Below are positions 1 to 11,951 of a stretch of DNA of 64,000 bases, one piece after another. Each line of letters starts with the position of its first letter. Position 1 is the stretch's first letter. This stretch comes from Punica granatum (taxonomy: Eukaryota; Streptophyta; Magnoliopsida; Myrtales; Lythraceae). A program made the position numbers and the translations under genes. The notes under the pieces were generated by a model. The model was not told where the DNA came from and did not search any database. It saw only the letters and a list, made by a program, of their open reading frames with translations. The DNA lies in the NCBI RefSeq assembly GCF_007655135.1, contig NC_045132.1:26282354-26346353 (forward strand), in the 5' to 3' direction.

Positions 1-461
1 GACTCAATAATTTCCTTTTTTTCTTTCTATTTCTTTGTATTATTGCTGGACAACAAGAGAGACGTTGCAAAATGGTTGGTCTATGAAATATATATGTAAT
101 TAATAATTTGGCAAAGAAATAAGAATGGTTCCGAATCAGATCCAACTAATTCCTACATGGGTCCAGTCTCTCCCGTAGGCCTCTTGAGCATTATGTAATA
201 TGAGTAGTTGGATCTCCAATTTATCGACGTTAACTAGTCAGGAAATGGATACCCGTGCTTCGTGTAAAGATTCATAGCAGTTAAGGATTTTGGTTGGATT
301 TCCGATTGATTCTGGCTTGACTTGAATCTGATGATTAGGTTATATCCCAACCCCAAGATCAGAAGCAGGTGGCTCCAATTGGGCTTAGTCTGTCAGGGGT
401 GAATTCCATGGAAGGAATTGGTTTTCCCGGGAAAATTGTTTCCGGTAATCGGTTATCATTT
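1..461. other. intergenic, no gene seen
   Basis: AT-rich sequence downstream of the DUF247 relic. I see no supported coding region or repeat here. Confidence 0.6.
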
Positions 462-1748
462 TTAGCTGATAACAGCAATGACAGTTTGTACAGCAGTGAA
501 GAGTATTATCAAGAAAGCCGAGAAAACGGAAATGAATGACCACAGGCTGCAGAAGTAGGTCCTCATCATCGTGGCCCAGTTGCTGCAGTAGAAGGACTTG
601 ATGTTCCGGAATTGCTCCGAGAGGTAACGGTTGTGGACATTGAACACCAAACTCTTCCCCAACTTGTTGAACAGATTAGCCACCAAGATCTCGTCTTGAG
701 AGAATCTCGTGATGATCCTGTTGGAGCAGAGAAAAGCCACGTCCTTGGGGCTGGTTTATGAGGCAACTCATGAAGGAGACGTAGTCGGTAAGGTACTTGG
801 GCCCTGGCCCGGAATCTTGGCATTGTTTGAGAGCGAGACAGTTGATGAGTAGCGTGCTCGTGAAGAAGTCGTTAACTGTGATGGATGGAATCTCGAGGAC
901 CCGATCCTGGAAATTAATGTCCAGTGCTTTCGAAGACCTGAACTTGATCCGGGAAGGCCTGAGTTGGATTGCAGATTTGAATGGATTGATCCAAGGGCCG
1001 ATATTGCTCCTTTGAGCAGCAACGACTGATCCGATCTGAAGGGACGAGGCTCAGGAGGAACAGGTGGAGTAAATGGTTGCCCCTTAGGTTTGGAAACCGG
1101 TCAGCCGTTTGACCGGGTCTCGGAAATGCGAGATTGAAGACGTCCAAGGCAAGTATCGATAGAAGGTTGTCCTTGTAAGGCCCCTCGAGGTTGTTCCTAG
1201 TGCTCGTGAAGAGGGACTTGAGGACCAAAAAGGGGAGTTGGTTCTCGAGCTTTAGTAGGTCACGGATTAGGACTGGAATGATCCACGGCTGGGAAAATAT
1301 CCGGTCATCCTTGTCTATTCGGGCTGCTTCTCTCCTACCAAGATGTCACGAAACAGCCGTCGAGTAACATCATCTCTACAAAATCGCCACTGGACATGAG
1401 AACCGGTTCTGAGCAGCAATCGCGCATTTGCTTCTCCATCATCTGGGTCATATCCTCGATGTAGTCTCTGAGGTTCTCCAGTCCTCGGGCCAGGAACAGC
1501 TCGAGGAAGAACCATTTGTGCTCTTCGAAATCGAGTAAGTGGGCCTTCCCCCTTTGATAAGGGCCTATGGACACGATCTCAGGCTCCTCGAACTTCCGGT
1601 TGATCCCACGGAGGGTAGTTGGGAGCCTAAAGATGGAACAACACGGCTTCCTTCTTTGGGTGCTCATACGGGTGGCTTGCCGTTCCTCGAGCCTGCGATG
1701 GACCCGAGCCAACGAGTAGTTGATTGCTTCAAACCTCGGGTGAGGCAA
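462..1748 (-). pseudogene. DUF247 (UPF0481) family pseudogene
   Basis: Plant DUF247 proteins are about 400-500 residues with a C-terminal membrane segment; most have no assigned biochemical function. The family signature is spread over several frames. The N-terminal half (1748 to about 1345) has CSIFRLPTTLRGIN, EIVSIGPYQRGKAHLLDFEEHKW and GDFVEMMLLDGCF. The middle (about 1310 to 925) has DDRIFSQPWIIPVLIRDLL, LENQLPF and LVLKSLFTSTRNNL. Then come FQDRVLEIPSITVNDFFTS (about 920-760) and a C-terminus with FNKLGKSLVF and a hydrophobic helix (740-462). The conserved order is intact, but frames change near 1345-1358, 1315-1326, 921-930 and 743-757. There are no convincing introns at these places, so I call it a decayed gene. 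A related N-terminal extension may reach about 1930. Confidence 0.8.
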
Positions 1749-1959
1749 TAGAGACGGATCTTCGCTGCTCGGGCCTGCTCCAATGGATTTGAGTGGAAGC
1801 TATGAGCTTGGCCCATTGGGCATATGTGGCGGACGGCTCTTCATAACTGTGAAGTCATTCTCTTCCATAGATCCGGAAGCTGACCCTGGTCGGCTCGCCA
1901 TTTCAATGGCTCGATCTTCCATTTCATCTATCTCTATCGCTCTGTGAATGTAATCCATT

Positions 1960-2700
1960 TCCGTCTATATGTTTCAAGATACGAACTTGAACGGAAGGAG
2001 GGGAGGGGAGCAGATGATGGAAACAGAGGAAGCATACAATTGAGATGGAGATATGATATCCGACGTCTTCAGAGGGATCAATCTACAAATAAACAGTGAT
2101 GTGTAAGTTTCATTCGTAGCTTCTGCCAATTAGATGGGAAAGGTAGGTTGAACCTTCTCTAAGACGGACGGGTTGATTGGAAAAATATTAGGCGCGACTA
2201 ACACATATACTGTAGTATATAACTTTTTATTCAGTAGTGTATGTCACATTATCTTGTGGAACTCACAACACTTATTTCTTTTATATTTTTCTTAATATTG
2301 GATTGATACTAATAAATGTCACTATCTTGTGTTAATATCACCTAATATTTTCTCGAGTTGACCCGTGCCGGCTGGCGTTAGTCAGTAGTTAGTCCAAGTC
2401 TTTCATTGCACCCAAGGGATGTGTTTACTGAGAAGGAGGGCCTAATTGAAGATCAGATAAAATAATAAGGGCCTGGCTGAATTAACTTTTTTTCAAGGGG
2501 CGTCACTGAAACAACATTGAATCTTGACGGACCAAACTGTCATATAACCAATCCGCTTCTTATAACCTCCACGTGGCAGCCCATGAATCAGCCACTAAAG
2601 GGCATAACCGTCATTTCATAACAAGGGGCGGGACCAGAAATCGCGGCTCCCTCCTTGTCCGGTGGGGCGGTTTCGCGCCTTATCCCCTGAAGAGTGGAGC
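1960..2700. other. intergenic and promoter of the aldo/keto reductase
   Basis: No gene seen. The stretch before 2708 stays open in the reductase frame back to 2573, but the first ATG in that frame is at 2708. It is therefore treated as 5' leader and promoter. Confidence 0.5.
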
Positions 2701-2707
2701 CTCTGCA

Positions 2708-4839
2708 ATGGCGGTGGTGGCCGTACACAATGTGCTGCCGTGCTCGAACCTCACCCCCCTGAAGTACAGCAGGTCGACGACGAAGCTCCCGACTCGCTTG
2801 GAGTCACGCAGAGCTGCCCCCGGCTCAGCTGTCACCAGGTGCTGCGAAGGGAGTAGCGGCGAGGCCGGCCGCCTAGTGACGGTAAAGAACGGTAACGACT
2901 CGCTGGAGATATGCAGGATCCTCAACGGCCTTTGGCAGACCAGCGGTGGGTGGGGCAGGATCGACCGGGACGACGCCGTGGAGGCCATGCTCCGTCATAC
3001 CGACGCCGGCCTCTCCACATTCGACATGGCCGATCACTGTATGTAATGATAATGCTATTTCTGGGCTCAGCTTCCTGCCTCCTAAACCCTAGCTCTCTCG
3101 ACGGGATTTATTCTTGGCAAAGTGTAGAATTAGGGTTCAAGGATGCAAAATAAGGAAAAAGTTGGGACCTTTTAGCAAATAAGGCGAAACCTTCCTGAAC
3201 ATAAAGTGAAGAGCTGAGACATGGAAGCAGCAGCAGATAATAGGATAGGAACATTCCATACTATTGCCGAGGATACTGCATTCTGTGTGTTATTGATAGT
3301 TCTTCTCTTCCTTGAATTCTGAAATTCCTGTACTGCAAATGGCAGAGCTTTTGCAGCACCCTTACGGCAAATTCAACTTTAACTCAAATCAATTTAAATG
3401 CCAGAAGAGTCACTCACACAAAAAGACCTAGTTGGAGACCTTACCTGTGTGAGCTAACTGAAGATAACCACCAGACCGTGGTTAAGAACAGGAAGGATTC
3501 GATTGATATGTGCTGTGTTGTGAATGGGATGTGGCAGATAAGTGGTAGATGGGGTAGAATTGACAGAGAAGATGCTATTGATGACATGCTACGATATGCA
3601 GATTCGGGATTGAGCACCTTCGACTTAGCTGACATATGTAATAACTTTGCCAAAGTTGTGTTTGCTGGTTTCTGTCCCTCTGAGTCTGTCGCTTTCATGA
3701 TAGAAAATGTGTAGGTGATCACATGAGGAAGGTTTGACAGTAAACTGTATTTGCATATACTAGTTAAAGAACTTCGATTGCCTAATTCTTTTACAATCTC
3801 AGATGGGCCTGCTGAAGATCTCTATGGAATCTTCATCAATCGTGTTCGCAAGGAACGCCCACCAGAGTACCTAGAAAAGGTCCGTGGGTGAGTATCAAAT
3901 ATGTATCAAAGTGGGATAAAAGAATATTGAATGGCTTAAGCTTTCGCATTCTAACCTTTCAAGGATTTTGCAGTCTCACCAAATGGGTGCCTCCCCCAGT
4001 TAAGATGACCAGTGACTATGTCAAGGAGGCTATTAATGTTTCAAGAAAGAGAATGGATGTGGCTTCCTTGGATATGCTTCAGTTTCACTGGTAAGTACCC
4101 CTTGCGTCTCCAGTCCCTCTCATATTTTTATTTCATCATAAAAAGGACTGTTCTTTAGGTCTCTAGTAGATTTCTTGAATTATGGGTTCTGCTAATGAGT
4201 TGAAATTATATCTGCATTGCCTCTGAAGAATTTGTCTTACAACTGAATAGGTGGGATTATTCCAATCCTGGTTACCTTGACGCGCTGAAGCACCTTACAG
4301 ATCTGAAAGAAGAAGGTCAGTGCCTCGTCTAGTACATTGTTCACTTTAACGTTTGTTTGGATCACAGGTTGGGAGGGTTATGGAGGGGTAGGTTATGAAA
4401 GGTTATTACACAATTTTATATTGTAACCCTTCCTAACCCAAAATCCAAACAAGCTATAACTGATCAGCCTGGTTTTCTTGATTCTCTTAAGTTTCTTCTT
4501 TAACTGGATGAAGGTTGAATCTGTAGAGTTACTCCTGAAAGTGTTATGCAGGCAAAATAAAAACTGTTGCTTTGACTAACTTCGACACAGAGAGATTGCA
4601 GATAATCCTTGAGAATGGAATTCCCATCGTAAGCAATCAGGTAGAAGCAATTAATGTTGTAAAAGTTTATTTTTGTTACTGAGAAATATCTATTTCTGAC
4701 TGGAATTTTATCATGCAACTTTCACCAGGTGCAACATTCAATTGTCGACATGCGTCCTCAACAGAAGATGGCAGAGCTTTGTATACTTAGTGGAGTTAAA
4801 CTCATAACGTCTCTCTCTCTCTCTCTCCTCCCCCTTCCG

Positions 4840-4871
<32 letters not shown>

Positions 4872-5834
4872 CCTGTCTCTCAGTCATTCTTCTGGCTTCT
4901 TTTTTCAAATGCCGAGTGCTTTGTTGCAGATATGGTACTGTAATGGGTGGTCTGTTGTCTGAGAAGTTTCTCGACACTAACTTGTCAATACCTTTCGCTG
5001 GCCCTCCATTAAACACTCCTTCTCTCCAGAAATACAAAAGGGTATGTAAATTTTCAAGATCTTTTACATTAGTTTTGCCCAAGTATTCTTTCTGGAAGAA
5101 GTCAGAGCATAAAGTTGTGAGCTTTTGGAAGCATCTGGCTTTAAAGCTCTAAGCATGGTTGGATTCTCATCAGAGGACCAATGTGACAGAACACTGTTGG
5201 ATGCATTCCTTTGCTAGCAGGGCTTCGGCCCATCTCAATTGAAGAGTCTTCAATCAGTAATCTCGTAATCTCGACCGGCTCGAACCACTACGTTATCCAT
5301 GCTCCGGCTTTTTTGTATATTCGAACAAAGGAGAAAAAAAATATAAAGAAGAAGACTTTGGTTTGAAATTATCCAGTGTGTCTATGCAATCACCTATGCA
5401 AGTAGCTACTGGATGTTTGTTATTTCTCTACTGATGATGGGGTTTACAGATGGTTGATGCGTGGGGAGGATGGAGCCAATTTCAAGTTTTGCTTCAGACT
5501 CTTAAGAAAGTGGCTGACAAACATGGGGTTACAATCCCGACAGTTGCTGTGAGATACATACTTGACCAGGTAGGATTCATCTTTTCTAACCGACTCAGTT
5601 CAGTATATATTCTGCACTGCTCTAATAATTTGGTCCCTAAACTTGCAGCCAGCAGTAGCAGGATCCATGGTGGGCGTTAGACTCGGCCTGTCGGAGCATA
5701 TTAATGACTCAAAGAAAGTATTCTCCCTAGTTCTTGATGAGGAGGATGTAAACAGTATAAAGGAAGTTTCTGAAAGGGGAAGAGATCTCCTTAAAGTGAT
5801 CGGTGATTGTGGAGATGAATACAGGCGTGCTTGA
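2708..5834 (+). CDS. aldo/keto reductase, probably plastid-targeted
   Basis: NAD(P)H-dependent aldo/keto reductase superfamily protein; the substrate is unknown. Exons: 2708-3038, 3803-3887, 3974-4090, 4251-4315, 4552-4640, 4729-4808, 4930-5041, 5450-5569, 5649-5834, giving 394 residues with every junction in phase and GT-AG. The first ~60 residues are Ser/Thr/Arg-rich and low in acid, like a chloroplast transit peptide. The AKR barrel follows: STFDMADHYG supplies the catalytic Asp and Tyr, EKVRGLTKW the likely Lys, and LDMLQFHWWD the His of the tetrad. GSMVGVRL and the LVLDEEDV region fit the C-terminal cofactor-binding part. The start at 2708 is the first ATG of the open frame. A second copy of the first exon lies in intron 1 (3340-3637). 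Intron 6 carries a CT run and a long C tract. The family call is firm; the exact subfamily is not. Confidence 0.88.
3340..3637 (+). other. duplicate alternative first exon (1b) of the aldo/keto reductase
   Basis: Inside intron 1, residues like VVKNRKDSIDMCCVVNGMW and GRWGRIDREDAIDDMLRYAD repeat the end of exon 1 (VTVKNGNDSLEICRILNGLW, GGWGRIDRDDAVEAMLRHTD). It ends at GACATAT|GTAATA, the same splice phase as exon 1a, so it can join exon 2 at 3803 to give ADIYGPAED. By my count an ATG at 3340 is in the same frame with no stop to 3637, which would make a 99-codon first exon with its own Ser/Thr/Arg-rich leader. I am less sure of this start because the region 3340-3475 is AT-rich and its reading needs checking. 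It is AT-richer than exon 1a, so it is not a recent copy. Confidence 0.65.
4353..4452. mobile_element. small hairpin MITE-like insertion in intron 4 of the reductase
   Basis: Ends TTGTTTGGAT and ATCCAAACAA are perfect inverted repeats, and the interior continues partly paired (GGGAGGGTTA against TAACCCTTCCTAACCC). About 100 bp, AT-rich centre. This looks like a miniature inverted-repeat element; no clear target duplication was seen. Confidence 0.5.
4811..4869 (+). repeat. CT run followed by poly-C tract
   Basis: A (CT)n stretch runs into about 30 cytosines, inside intron 6 of the reductase and about 60 bases before its acceptor at 4929. The exact length of such a tract is unreliable in assemblies. 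Confidence 0.85.
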
Positions 5835-5839
5835 GACTA

Positions 5840-6500
5840 TTACTAATGCCTTGAAGCATATGTAATTGCTCCAGATGTTGTACTGGCTTTGTAGTATATT
5901 ATCTGAGATCTTGTATATTCGCCAAAACATACTGAGATTTTGTCGAACCATATGACAATTTTGTTCGTTCTTTATGAGAGAGGTGTAAGGTTAGCTCGTG
6001 TTCCTGTTCTTGTGCTGACTGTTCCCAAGTCAAAACTCGCTCTCTTGCCATTCCTTTCACCGACGCTGTAAACATCGGATTTATATGTTCCTCATTTTGA
6101 TTCAATAATACATTAATCTTTTCCAGTTCTTCGGTAAGATATTTCTTCCATGAAGGCCAGTAATAAATTCAAGCCAGTCTCAAATTGTTGAAGAAAGGTT
6201 TCATTTGCAGAACATATCTCCTTACAAGAAGGGCACATATGGTATGCCAACATATTCACATTCCGAGACATCTTTACATGCAGATGTAATGAAATTCGAC
6301 ATGGTGAGAAGTGAGAACAATGTCTTTCTCCGCCAAATCACAACCAATCGCCTTTGGGAATATGCATGTACTGGAATCAAATTAAACCCCAAAATGTGGT
6401 GAGAAGTACAAGGACCTTTGATGACCATTTATCTATCCACTATGATGACCATTTATCTAACCAATAGACATATACACACACACACATATATATATATATA
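5840..6500. other. 3' flank and intergenic DNA
   Basis: The 3' UTR of the reductase, then AT-rich DNA ending in a CA/TA dinucleotide run at 6473-6500. No gene seen. Confidence 0.5.
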
Positions 6501-6511
6501 TTGGTGAATAA

Positions 6512-7152
6512 CTATGGTTGATATGAACTTGCAAGTGAGTGACAATCTTCGCATATTCCAATATCTTTATCTACTCTTATGGGTGCTCTGCTCGGCAGAG
6601 AAATGAACTCGAAAGCCTCAATCTTCATTTTGACTCCCAGTTCCTCTACATTATGCAGCAGATGATTTCTATCACCCACACGTCCCAAATTCATCCATCC
6701 ATTCTTCTGTCTCAGCTAGTTTAGCTGAGACCTCCTTCCTCGGCTTCTCATCGGAGACAAATTTGTAGATTTCTTTGTAAATCTCAATGCAGCTCAAGCT
6801 TCCTAGTAGGAGGAACACTGAGAATTTATTTTTCGATGCACATCCCAATTACCTAATGCTAGGAGGACTTGCTTGAGCATCGAATGCGTGTAGATATTGC
6901 TTGGTTCCGGCTCGAGGAGCTTATCAACTGCATATTTTGCTGTTTTCATATCCCCATTAATGCAGGCATGTCCTGTAACATGGCTAATGTCTCATGCACA
7001 ACACCCTGCCTCGTGTACCCGGCCAATAGGAGAGTCCAAGGGATGAGGGTTCTGTGAGCAGTGAGCACTGGCATTGTCACAAGTCTGCATATGCAGGTTG
7101 AACAGGAAGATGTCTGATCAAGCCAGTTCCTGGGGAAGATGCAAGGAGCCAT
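6512..7152 (-). pseudogene. PPR-DYW-like relic
   Basis: On the minus strand the piece ending at 6512 reads LLHNVEELGVKMKI followed by PSRAPIRVDKDIGICEDCHS, which resembles the tail of plant PPR-DYW proteins (HNVEE, then IRV-K-L-x-CxDCH). About 300 bases upstream, LLAGYTRQGVVHETLAMLQD resembles a PPR repeat helix pair. Stops and frame changes separate them, and no full repeat array or DYW terminus remains. PPR proteins edit or process organellar RNA; this copy cannot be functional as read. Recognition rests on motif resemblance only. Confidence 0.5.
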
Positions 7153-7429
7153 TCAGTTGTTTCAAGACTTCTGCTTCCATGCGGAAAACATGATATCTTC
7201 GGGAAAATCTTCTGGCGTCGGGAGTAATGGGACAGTGAAGGACATGACAGATGCATCGATGCCCAATTTTTGGCCTACAAAGCTTGCATTGAAGATAGTC
7301 GCAGAGAACATGCTGAGAACACTGCCATTGATGCAAGAAAATGAAGGGTTTAGGAGATCTCCGTTAACCACTTCAGTGGCTGAGCTCAGTTCGCAGCTCC
7401 GGTGGTCCACGACCGTTGGCTAAAAGATA

Positions 7430-8114
7430 AGAACAATAACGGTATTAACTGAAAGTTATTCGGGCCGGTTCTCGACGAGGCCCAAGCCCGCATACATTCG
7501 GGTCGGTAGGTCCGTCATTCTGTCGTTTTATTCCTTAAATTTCCCGGAAAATAACTGAAAATTACCCGCTCTGGTCTGGTCAGCTGGGAAGAAAGAGAAG
7601 TCTGTTACCGAATCGATGCAGAAGGAATTAAATTGAAAGTTTCTTCTTCGCATTCGCGTTTCCTGCCGGGAAGATCCTTACTTCCCTCTTCTCTGTACTG
7701 TCGTTTCGTCTCCTTCTGCGAGCTTCAGACACTCGCAGTTTCGGCCGAGCTCTGCCTTGCCGCTCCTTCAAGCTTCGGTCTTTGTTGCCGGTAAATTTCC
7801 TTTCATGGTGAAGAGAACCACTTCTAGTATTTACTTTCCTGTGTAATTCAATCTCCTTGGTGAGTTTTATACGGGTCCATTGTCGACTGGTATATGGGTG
7901 CTCGATCATGTCTCGTGTCTGTTTGTCGAAATGCTCGGGTGAGCTTCTGAATCCGCGAGTAAGAAAATGATCACATTTGTCTACACGTTGTGTTAGAGTA
8001 AAATGAGCTCCGAGTTTGTTTTCTTATAAAGTTCGATAATTTTCTGCAGGTCTGAACTTTTTCCCGGTAGCTGAGTATCGGCTCTTCTGAAGATCATCGC
8101 AAAAGCCATCAGTC
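7430..8114 (+). promoter_or_regulatory. promoter and 5' leader of the twin-CX9C gene
   Basis: The region holds GGGCC/GGCCC-type boxes near 7460-7490, then a GC-richer, pyrimidine-rich leader near 7620-7760. An intron in the leader is likely, because the coding start at 8115 sits only 7 bases before a donor. No other gene seen. Confidence 0.4.
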
Positions 8115-9527
8115 ATGGATGGTGAGTGAGAATCGTCTACGGTTCAATCAGTTCTTAATGTATTAATCGTTCACTAAAGGAATCAAGTTTGGAAGTTTTT
8201 GATTTTTATGTTTTGATTTCTGTTGAATCTGTTTCTTTCCTCTTGCTTACTTTTACTGGTTTCAGTCGATTCACAGCCAACCATGGAGGAGACCATATTG
8301 GTCGGAGACGATCTGATGATGGGACCTCCCTCCCCTCTCATCCCTCCCGAAATAGCCTCTCATGTGCTTGAAGGCGTCGACTTATGTGATGGGATTTTAA
8401 GGAATCTATTTTTGTGTAAGTATTCCATTTTTTTTTCAATGTAGATAAGATGGTGGTTGCATCAAATCTTCCTTTTCACACAGAAAATTGCCGCCTTGTG
8501 CCGACAAGTAAGCAACCATTTTTTGATATCCAGGTGTGAGTTGTGTATCAAATGGCTTGTTTAGACCATCATACGTTTTCCCACATGAGCTCTTAGTTTC
8601 ACTACCTGAAAGAAGTGATCAATTCAATATTGGATATTACTCTTCTGCAGGTTTGCAAATAAATGATATCGAGCCATTCTGTCAAGATGAGATTGTTTTG
8701 TACCGACAATGTGCTGAGAAGAGGGTGAGATATTGTGAAGGATTGCCTTTTGAATTCCAACCTCATGTTTCATTCTAGAGTTCAAAGAGAAGAATCTTGG
8801 AGAACTGGCTCTCATATTACTGATGTTCACTCTTATTCACATTGAAATTTTTTGCAGGATAAGGAGCTGAGACAACGTCTCCAAGAGAGTGAGCGCAAGT
8901 TGGGATTGTCAATGCCATTGAATGAGGCTAGCGACAGAGCCTCTCAGCTTCAAGCCGAAGTGACCTCTCTTGAGAGGTACTTTCAGATGAACTTATGAGT
9001 GCTGGAGCTTATTGATCGTAAACTCTAATCACCTTTCATTTAAGTCATAGTTGTGACTAAATTTATGTATTCTCAGATTCTCCTTTGGCCTGGTGTTTAA
9101 ATTGTCCCTCACCGTGTTACCTGTAGGCGATTGATTCTTGCCAGTGGAATTGAAGGGATGGAGGGATTTCGGCAGAGATGGAGTTTGCATGGTCGCCTTA
9201 CAGATACCAAGTATGTTGTGGATGGATTCTTCATTTTTGCGCTGAAACCATGAAAAGCAACTCCTGTTTACTGGGATAAGATGATGTTTGTTTATGTTGA
9301 ATGAGGATTTGACGGCTTAACGAAGGATGTTTCTATGAGCACTTTTCTGATGCGTTTGGTTGGAGCCTTCGGTGCTGTATTAATACCTTCCATTTATCAG
9401 CTGACCCCAAATTGAACCTTTTTGCAGGCAAAGATTGGGGTCTCTGAAGGACGGAATTGAAAATAGAAAGAAGGATGAGCCAGTCAGAGTAAACAAAGCA
9501 AACTCGAAAAGATGGTTCTTTTGGTGA
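8115..9527 (+). CDS. twin-CX9C (CHCH-like) protein of unknown function
   Basis: Exons 8115-8121, 8266-8415, 8651-8724, 8858-8976, 9127-9210, 9428-9527 give 177 residues, all phases consistent. Cysteines fall at 43, 53, 63 and 73: CDGILRNLFLC, then LQINDIEPF, then CQDEIVLYRQC. That is the paired CX9C pattern of CHCH proteins, which are usually oxidised and trapped in the mitochondrial intermembrane space by Mia40. After it comes a charged, probably coiled-coil stretch (about 74-150) and a basic tail ending KRWFFW. I do not recognise a named family. A shorter start at Met9 (MEETILVGDD) is possible, since the first exon codes for only two full residues. Location and function are inference from the cysteine spacing. 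Confidence 0.78.
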
Positions 9528-9762
9528 ACTGTTTCTGCAGCCTGCAGTGCAAACGGTGCCTGTTCTTGGAGGGCTATAGTAGAAGCCTGTCAGATAAAGT
9601 TGCCGAGCTTTTACAGAAGTTCGCCAATAGTCTTGTGTCCGGGACCATCTGAAGACACGCAATGGTAGATTGTCATGCGAATACGGATGGAACTGCATGA
9701 AATATATTCTTCCTCTTCCATCTCTCATATATGATGAAATGCTTCGTAATATTTATCATATT

Positions 9763-9799
9763 CCCCATATTCAATGGCTCCTGCCCATTGAATATGGGG
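9763..9799. repeat. perfect 15-bp inverted repeat (hairpin)
   Basis: CCCCATATTCAATGG at 9763-9777 and its exact reverse complement at 9785-9799, with a 7-base loop. It lies about 240 bases after the stop of the twin-CX9C gene, so it could be in its 3' UTR or a small repeat end. Confidence 0.8.
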
Positions 9800-9869
9800 A
9801 TTCAAATGGGATTCATATTCACGTGATCCTTGACATTTGGTGTTTCTGTTCCCTTGGAATCGTGCTCTA

Positions 9870-11640
9870 AGATTATCTAACAATCTTCTAGTCGAGCGAT
9901 ATGATGGAGCTTGGGACATTTCAGCTGTTAAGTTGGACAAATGGTTTTTTAATAATCTGACCGACCCGAACTTTACAAAGCAAGCCCATAGTCGGGCTGG
10001 AACATTTGGGGCATCAAAAGATGTAAGTGAGATGAGATGATTCGTGAACTGTTTGGACTAGACTCGGTGAAAGCTCAGATTCAGCTCGATCTTATCTAGT
10101 GCAAGTCAATCTAGGCCCAAAATCAGCCAATTAACCCAAGCTCAATAGTTTTCAGTCCTGAGAATCTCGCGAATTTAAGTGAGTTGTTACATGCTCATAA
10201 CAACAACCCACATACTATGAGGCCCATAACTGTAAGTGTTGATCCATATCATTACTATAAACTAATTCTGTTGTTGATATGGACACATCTCAACTTACTA
10301 ATTTTTGCTTCTTTTATTTGATTTTTTCATATTACTTTATAATCTCACTGAGGCTTATATATATATTCTTAATAATTTATATTCTTAACAATTTATTATC
10401 CTAAATAAAAAAGTTTTATTTCAAGTCGCCACCAATTTTAGTGATTTTTTTTCGATACGTTTGAAATATCTTAATTCTTTTCTTCAGTTAAATGCAAGAT
10501 TGTTCCAATCTAATTACAATCCTAGACTGATTGGTCATGGTTGTGAGATGTTTTAAATGCATTTCGAAAACCACTTAAAATTAACGGGATTCTCAATAAT
10601 GATTTTTACATTGATTCAAAAAAATAATTTTCTCCAACTAAATTTTTATTTATTTGTGCATTTATATCCTTTTTATATTCATTCCATGTACACGTACTAT
10701 TAAGATGGATTTTCATATTTTCTCTTCCATTCATATTTGCTTTCGAGATAAGATTAATATTAGATTTGTACTCAATCAAAATTACAATAATTATAATATT
10801 TTGCATTTGTAGGTTTGTTGTATTATTATAATCTGGTGCATCTTTTCAACACTATAATGCCTCACGTACCTTTTTTACTTTTTACTACTAAATAAAAGAA
10901 TCCTAATAAATCATAATATTTCAGTATACTCTAGCCTGATATTATATGTCAAAAAGGTATCGGGATCAAATGAAATATAATGTAGTAAGGACAAGCTATA
11001 ATAGTAACATATAAATATATATATATATATATGATATATGATATACTTAATGAAGAGGAATGAGTTAGAGTTATATGCTAATAAAAATAGTGACAATTCT
11101 ATGTGTGATATAAATAGATATGGTATGGATATATCTACAAAGTACAAATTAATATTATAGTTTTTATAAAATATATAACGTCTCTAACATGTATAGAATT
11201 TCTCCTTTCTACATAGATACTATTTAATCGCTATATTTAATATTTCATAGAAGCTTTCACCTTTTTATACTTCTTTTATCTCATCATCTAATTAAGTTTT
11301 TCATTTTTTCTCCACATTTATATGCTTATTAAACAGACACAATTTCAAAATTTAAAGTGTTATATTAATTTTAAAATAAGTCACGTGATATTAATTTGTT
11401 AATATTTGATACTTTCTAATATTATTAATATCGATCATTTATCATACTTCTATCGTATGAAAATGTCATTGACTGAGAATTTTCTAAAAATCCGCAATAT
11501 CGAGCGAGTTCCTTTCCTAGTATAATATTATAATTATTATTTATTTCGAGTCTAAACGAGTTTAGCTCATCTGAACCTATACTACTAGCTAGAGCTTTTC
11601 TTCTTCACCGGGCAAGCCTAATCAAGCCCGAACCCGAGTC
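9870..11640. other. AT-rich intergenic region
   Basis: About 1.8 kb of very AT-rich DNA with a (TA)n run near 11008-11035. No supported gene. The right end (11545-11710) has repeated GAGCTCGAGC-like words, a composition often seen at plant repeat ends, but I cannot define an element. Confidence 0.55.
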
Positions 11641-11949
11641 TTCACGTTGTTAATTGAGCCGAGCTTGAGTTAGGATATTTAGGCTCGACCGAGCTCGAGC
11701 TGACGAGTAAATAGATGAGCCGAAGCTTGAGAATCCTGAATTTGGGCTCGGCTCCCATAACGTGTCGGCCCATCTTCTTCCTGATCTCTACACGTGCCTT
11801 TTCCGGTGTCTCGGCCTTCTTCCGTATGTAAAATAAAACCTCGGAAGGCACCACTGCCTTTCTGCAAAACCCTAGGCGAGCGATTCACCATCGGTCTCTC
11901 ACCGGCGATTCCAAAGGCCCATTCCAAGCTCGAAGTACTCTCCCTTTCT

Positions 11950-11951
11950 GC

